Shown one piece after another: positions 8,191-12,129 of a stretch of 12,129 nucleotides of DNA. Location: assembly GCA_000333855.2 (NCBI GenBank), contig CM007322.1, positions 23,364 to 35,492 of the forward strand, read 5' to 3'. The notes beneath the pieces were generated by a model that was given only the letters and a program-made list of their open reading frames with translations, ran no database searches and had not been told where the DNA came from. A program made the position numbers and the translations under genes. The DNA is from Endotrypanum monterogeii. Its lineage: Eukaryota > Euglenozoa > Kinetoplastea > Trypanosomatida > Trypanosomatidae. Numbering within the stretch: position 1 is the first letter of the stretch; each line of letters opens with the position of its first letter.

Positions 8191-8415
8191 TCACGAGCCA
8201 CTTGTCAGAGGCCTGCCAGAGCGCAAGCCCCACCCACGACAACACCCTCCCCCCGCCCAAATCCCTTTCTTCATCATCCTGGGGAAGCGGTCTGGCGTTG
8301 GAAAGATACGCTACCGAACTGGTGCTCGGCTAGAGCTTCGAAGAAATCTGTGCGCTAGGAGAGGGAGGAGGGGGAGGCTATGGTTGCAATAGTAGAGCGA
8401 TCGCTTTCGCGTGCA

Positions 8416-11400
8416 TCACTGCCACCGCCTGAGTGTTTCATTGAGGATGGTCAGCTGCACCCTGGCGAACAGTTCCCAGTCCTTTATGGTTCGACGAAAG
8501 GAGTACGGTGTCGCCGTCTCCGAACTTCCCTCGGTGGCACCCAAGACCGTGCCTGCATTGCGGTGGGACATCAACAAAGCCCAAAGTTTGTGGTCCGTGA
8601 AGGCACGCGCCTTCTGGAGCACTGATGGCACATCACGCACCGATGTGCGGAGCCTGCGCTGCCCTCCATCCCCCGCGGGCGGCGGCGCCGTGGACGAGGG
8701 GGTGTGCAGCCCATCCTCCCCAATGTTTACGGCCACCGGCTCCGTCAATCCAAATAGATTCCAGCCTCGCGTCCAGAGCGCTTGTGTCATGTATATGTCC
8801 TCAGCATCGCCATCTAGGAACTGGAGCGAGGCATCGAGTTCCACTGCCTCTGGCACCCTTGCGTGCGTTGCAGTCGAGCTGACCTTCTCTCGATAAAGGC
8901 GACGATCCTCGAGGTGCTCTGAGAGGCTGCGCGCGCGAGTGCGTAGCTGGTGCTCCGGCCTGAAGTGGAAGAACGCCTCCGCCGGGCCGAAGAGGAGATC
9001 AGCCGACGCAGCCGCCTGCACAATGTACGGGGTTGGCTGCGTTAGTGAGGACAACGTGTCCTCCGTCGGCTGTGTCGCGTTGACGCGTAGGAGCCTGTCA
9101 TCACCAGCCGTCCGTTTGAGACGCTCGGCCGTCGGGACACCATGGACCTTGCCCACGTCTACTGCGGACACCAGCCAATCGGTCTCACGTGGTGTCGATT
9201 GCGGATCAAGCGCGTGCTGATCTGATAGAGTATTTTTATCGTCTTTCCCTGCGCCTCTGCCGATACCAGCGAGGCCGAACCCTTCCACGGGCTCGAGATA
9301 CCGCATGTCTGCCAGGCAGCTGCTGGAGCGCGGCCTCAGCACGGACTCCGCAAACTGTACCTCCGTGCTAAAGTTAGCTGCCGCCTGTGTACCCGAAAAA
9401 ACCCTCAATAGTGTTGTTGCCTCGGTGGCGTTCAAGAGGCGGTGCACGTGTTGCCGCACGACCTGTATGTGTCTCATCAGCCAGCAATACTCAAAGGAGC
9501 GCTTCAAAAGCATTTTGTCCGCAGCAGAGTAGTACGGCGCCGCCGAGCGCTGCTCCCCGCAAAGCGTCTTTGCTGCACCGTCGAACCCACGGGACGGCGC
9601 CGCCGACCTAGTCGATGCAGCGTGTGCCATGTCCACGGTTGGATACGATGGCGTCGACCGCCCACTCGTGGGCAGGAACACAGATTCGTACACCTCAGAC
9701 GCGGTGAGGCTGGCAGAGAGGAAGGACTGCGACACACCGCCCGTAGCAGCACCCTTACCACCACGCACCTGCACCACCGGCTGACCTTTCCTTGACGCGG
9801 CCGCAGCAGCCCCGCCATGCGCCCCCATCACGTGGTCTACCCGCAACGTCCCCACATCAACGTCCGGAGGAGCCGTCGGCTTCTCTCCAAGTAGGTCACG
9901 CACTGCACTGCGGGAGAAGAGAGAACTGAGAGCAGGCGGCGCAGTCGCTGGTGGTGACGAGGTCGGCGCAGCGGCAAGGTGTCGCCAATCCTCCAGCGTC
10001 TCCAGCATAGTAGGCCACAACCAGCCAGGGGTCACCAACCACAGCACTAGCTCCGCCTCCACGCGCGCTGCGCTGAGCCACGACGACACCTCCGCCGGTA
10101 GCGCTGCCAGAAGACGGTTGCCGGCTTCGTCGGGGGTTGTTGCCGGGGCACCGACCTTCCCCTCCCCACCGCGTCCTCGTACCGCCGTCGTCAGGGACAG
10201 AGGCAGGAGCGGCTCTGTGATCCATGTCTTTGCAAGGGCCGCCGCGAGCGCCCGCCATACTACACCTGGTGTGGGGCGACTGGTCAGCACACCACGATTA
10301 CGCGCCGGGGTACGCAGGTATAGCAGGCGGAGCATCAAATCCCAGTTTGGAAGGGCTAAAGCCCCGGTGCGCAGGAAAAAGATGTACGACTCCCCACGAT
10401 AAAGCCTCAGTGCAGCGTACCGCCCCACGTACGGAAATGCGAAGCTCTGCTCCAGTGCCGCGGCGGCTGCGGGGGATGCGCTCTCGAGCCTTGGCAGCGG
10501 CACCACGACGCGGCGGCGGCGCAAGTTATCCTTCCAGTGAAACCCCTCGCTGGCGTCGCCCAGTCCGCCCGCGAACTCGGGTGGCTCGCAGGTGATGCGG
10601 CTGTAGCGCCGATGGCGCGACGGCGTCAAGCTGGAGCGCTCGGTCGCGCGGAGCGGAAACAGTGCGTCGGCTGGCCGATCCCACTCCACCTCCCTCAACG
10701 AGGCGACACCGCTCACGACAACCACGTCGATGGTCCCGACCGTCACCGCAACACCGCGGTGCGCTTGGCTAAAAAGAGAGCTTACAGTCATGGCGCAGCG
10801 GGCGGCTGTGAAGCGCCACTCTGTGAAGCCGTCGTCCCCAACGAAGTCGTCTGCATTCGGCGGCCTCTCCGTCGCCGTGGCCTTTGGAGCTTGTGAAACA
10901 TTCCCCGAGGTGGTCGAGCGCTGGCGGATGGTGTCGATCATTTCGGCAGTGATGTCGGCCAAACTGAAGGGGACGGCAACAAAAATGCTGCCCTCCTGTC
11001 CGTATCCGCGGCGAGCCGCGTGCGACACGTCGAAAAATCCAGGCGAGCGCTGAGTATGCTCCGCGTACCCATCATCGTTCATCGCCTTCTCTGTATTGGC
11101 AGCTATGCCATCGAGGCCGCCCTGGATGCTCTGCGTGCTGTAGTGAGACGAAATAACCCGCAGCGGTGTTATTTCGTCATCGACACGCGTTGGGGCGATG
11201 AACTGCTCCACATACACCTCATGTTCGTCCATGATCTTCTCAGGTGCTTCCAAACTCCAGTTGGCCCACAGATGATCGTGGTCGCCAAGTAAGCCGTGGA
11301 GCAGCTCCATACCGGATAATTCCAGAGACAAGCCTCTGCCCTTTGACTCTCTGGTCGAATTGTCGACCTTGTAGCCGGCGTCAGCAGCGGCTGTGGCCTT

Positions 11401-11745
11401 TGTGGGTGCTAGGTAGGTGTGATTCACACGCACCCCACGATATGCAGCGTAGACGCGCAGCAGCTGGAGCAGCTCCTCCAGGCTTTCCCCGTAGGGAACT
11501 TCGATAGACTTCTCAGGCAACGCCTGAGCGTCGCCATTCTCCCCAGCCCCGCCAGACCTGTTGGGTCGATCTGAGCTTGGGAAGTTAGCCGACGGCCCGC
11601 CCACAGCATTTTTGTGTGACACCGTCACCTCAAAAGTCGAAAGCCAAAATGTAAGAAGAAGAATAAATACAAAAATAAATATAAAAATAAATCGCTTGAG
11701 GCGACGAGTTCGACAGCGTCGACTCGACAGTGACCACAACCGCAT
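8416..11745 (-). CDS. Divergent GT60-like (GlcNAc family) type II membrane protein, probable pseudoenzyme
   Basis: Encodes 1109 aa, ending in TGA. A basic N-terminus (RR..R.RRLKR) is followed by a signal anchor at about residues 19-37, so the rest should be lumenal (Golgi/ER); N-glycosylation sequons occur at N108, N129, N162, N282, N772, N791, N889 and N1102. GT60 landmarks match the next gene: SIFVAVPF (253-260), GRYAALRLYRGE (441-452) with W468-D469, a Cys-led segment at 810-828, an acidic pair E982-D983 before LWTRGW (990-995), and a C-terminal RRTIKDW (1084-1090). The metal-site DxH aligns with R459-T-G461 and the late His with N1007, so catalysis is doubtful. About 300 extra residues lie between 470 and 809. 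The start is the first AUG after the predicted splice acceptor, with a leader of about 44 nt. GT60 ancestry is inferred from the pattern of motifs; function is unknown. It may be a non-catalytic partner or a transferase with a new site. Confidence 0.85.
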   Translation of the reverse strand: MRLWSLSSRRCRTRRLKRFIFIFIFVFILLLTFWLSTFEVTVSHKNAVGGPSANFPSSDRPNRSGGAGENGDAQALPEKSIEVPYGESLEELLQLLRVYAAYRGVRVNHTYLAPTKATAAADAGYKVDNSTRESKGRGLSLELSGMELLHGLLGDHDHLWANWSLEAPEKIMDEHEVYVEQFIAPTRVDDEITPLRVISSHYSTQSIQGGLDGIAANTEKAMNDDGYAEHTQRSPGFFDVSHAARRGYGQEGSIFVAVPFSLADITAEMIDTIRQRSTTSGNVSQAPKATATERPPNADDFVGDDGFTEWRFTAARCAMTVSSLFSQAHRGVAVTVGTIDVVVVSGVASLREVEWDRPADALFPLRATERSSLTPSRHRRYSRITCEPPEFAGGLGDASEGFHWKDNLRRRRVVVPLPRLESASPAAAAALEQSFAFPYVGRYAALRLYRGESYIFFLRTGALALPNWDLMLRLLYLRTPARNRGVLTSRPTPGVVWRALAAALAKTWITEPLLPLSLTTAVRGRGGEGKVGAPATTPDEAGNRLLAALPAEVSSWLSAARVEAELVLWLVTPGWLWPTMLETLEDWRHLAAAPTSSPPATAPPALSSLFSRSAVRDLLGEKPTAPPDVDVGTLRVDHVMGAHGGAAAAASRKGQPVVQVRGGKGAATGGVSQSFLSASLTASEVYESVFLPTSGRSTPSYPTVDMAHAASTRSAAPSRGFDGAAKTLCGEQRSAAPYYSAADKMLLKRSFEYCWLMRHIQVVRQHVHRLLNATEATTLLRVFSGTQAAANFSTEVQFAESVLRPRSSSCLADMRYLEPVEGFGLAGIGRGAGKDDKNTLSDQHALDPQSTPRETDWLVSAVDVGKVHGVPTAERLKRTAGDDRLLRVNATQPTEDTLSSLTQPTPYIVQAAASADLLFGPAEAFFHFRPEHQLRTRARSLSEHLEDRRLYREKVSSTATHARVPEAVELDASLQFLDGDAEDIYMTQALWTRGWNLFGLTEPVAVNIGEDGLHTPSSTAPPPAGDGGQRRLRTSVRDVPSVLQKARAFTDHKLWALLMSHRNAGTVLGATEGSSETATPYSFRRTIKDWELFARVQLTILNETLRRWQ

Positions 11746-11789
11746 CTGAGCCCCCTCCTCGCCACCAACCAGCCACTCTTCCCCGGTGT

Positions 11790-11833
11790 CTAGGTTTGTA
11801 TAGAGTGGGGAGGGGGAGGGGGGAGGGGGAAGG
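11790..11833 (-). promoter_or_regulatory. Predicted polypyrimidine tract and spliced-leader acceptor for the divergent GT60-like gene
   Basis: On the minus strand an uninterrupted C-rich pyrimidine tract of 27 nt (11833-11807) is followed by the first AG at 11791-11790, in the context CAAACCTAG. This would give a leader of 44 nt with no upstream AUG before the start at 11745. Trypanosomatid mRNAs are trans-spliced at the first AG after such tracts. The site is predicted from pattern only. Confidence 0.6.
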
Positions 11834-11851
11834 CAGGAGAGCCCTAAATAT

Positions 11852-11911
11852 ATTTATTTATTTATTTATTTATTTATATATGTATGTATGTATGTATGTG
11901 TGTGTGTGTGT
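11852..11911. repeat. Compound TTTA / TGTA / TG microsatellite
   Basis: TTTA units pass through TA into TGTA units (from 11881) and then TG units (about 11898-11911). The stepwise change by single-base differences suggests the blocks arose from one another by point change and slippage. Confidence 0.9.
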
Positions 11912-11989
11912 ACATGTAAGTGTGCGTGTATATACGTGCACTTATCAAGCATATATGAAGAGGTGAGGAGAGGTAAAAAGAGGGATAAG

Positions 11990-11994
<5 letters not shown>

Positions 11995-12036
<42 letters not shown>
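11995..12036. repeat. TG dinucleotide repeat, about 21 units
   Basis: An uninterrupted TG run visible on the plus strand, CA on the transcribed-gene strand. Probably a length-variable microsatellite in the spacer. Confidence 0.95.
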
Positions 12037-12037
<1 letters not shown>

Positions 12038-12079
12038 ACGGGGAAAGGAGAATGAAAGAGCAGAAAACAAGAGAGAATT

Positions 12080-12129
12080 GGGGGGGGGGGGGGGGGGGGG
12101 GGGGGGCGCGCGCCCCCCCCCCCCCCCCC
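12080..12129. repeat. G27 - CGCGCG - C17 palindrome at window edge
   Basis: Twenty-seven G residues (12080-12106) meet CGCGCG (12107-12112) and then at least 17 C residues running to the window end. The block is its own reverse complement around 12109/12110. It may be a real homopolymer hairpin, but a fold-back or contig-end artefact is as likely. Confidence 0.85.

Larger units (their letters stand above)
7482..8415. other. Spacer between the two GT60-type genes, no gene seen
   Basis: This 934-nt spacer should hold the 3' UTR of the divergent GT60-like gene and the leader of the GT60 gene. It contains TA repeats at 7675-7712 and about 8151-8190, a C-rich patch near 7912-7929, an A13-type run near 8072, and the TG repeat touching the GT60 start. 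A plus-strand frame of 144 codons (7575-8009) is open but antisense, crosses the TA repeat and shows no recognisable domain. Confidence 0.75.
11746..12129. other. Leader and upstream spacer of the divergent GT60-like gene up to the window edge
   Basis: This 384-nt stretch holds the predicted 44-nt leader and splice acceptor, a G-rich tract with G-quadruplex pattern (11807-11829), a compound TTTA/TGTA/TG repeat (11852-11911), a TG repeat of about 21 units (11995-12036) and the terminal G/C palindrome. No coding region is supported. Confidence 0.75.

Noticed and set aside
11842..11848. CCCTAA, the complement of the telomere unit TTAGGG
   Set aside because: Only a single unit is present with no array, so there is no telomere or interstitial telomeric tract.
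1..12129. tRNA, snRNA, rRNA, CRISPR or transposon sequences
   Set aside because: No cloverleaf, Pol III box pair, regular repeat-spacer pattern, reverse transcriptase or transposase motif could be recognised on either strand.

Overview
The window looks like nuclear DNA of a trypanosomatid, most likely a Leishmania-like genus. Three very long intronless reading frames sit head-to-tail on the minus strand. They are GC-rich and separated by about 0.9-1.1 kb spacers full of TA, CA/TG and GA microsatellites and homopolymers. Minus-strand pyrimidine tracts followed by AG lie upstream of each gene, as expected for spliced-leader trans-splicing of a polycistronic unit. Genus and species cannot be fixed from the sequence alone.

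Transcription runs right to left. The first gene (11745 to 8416, 1109 aa) is a short-tailed type II membrane protein. It keeps the outline of a GT60 ('GlcNAc' family) glycosyltransferase but has lost the DxH motif and the late histidine, and it carries an insertion of about 300 residues. The second gene (7481 to 4434, 1015 aa) is a GT60 protein with all the recognisable motifs, including an intact D-S-H site, a long N-terminal tail and an alanine run. The third gene (3376 to 455, 973 aa) resembles the Leishmania side-chain beta-1,3-galactosyltransferase (SCG)/trypanosome beta-3-glycosyltransferase family, but its Asp triplet reads Asp-Val-Gly.

The spacers hold no convincing extra gene. They contain likely splice acceptors, a strong G-quadruplex motif upstream of the first gene, and long simple repeats. 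The right edge (12080-12129) is a G-run / CGCGCG / C-run palindrome that may be an assembly edge.

The theme is secretory-pathway glycan or glycoprotein synthesis. The most interesting point is that an apparently intact GT60 enzyme sits next to a degenerate GT60 paralogue and a beta-3-glycosyltransferase-like protein with an altered metal site. This suggests enzyme/pseudoenzyme partners. The partnership is inference; the motif losses can be read directly from the sequence.
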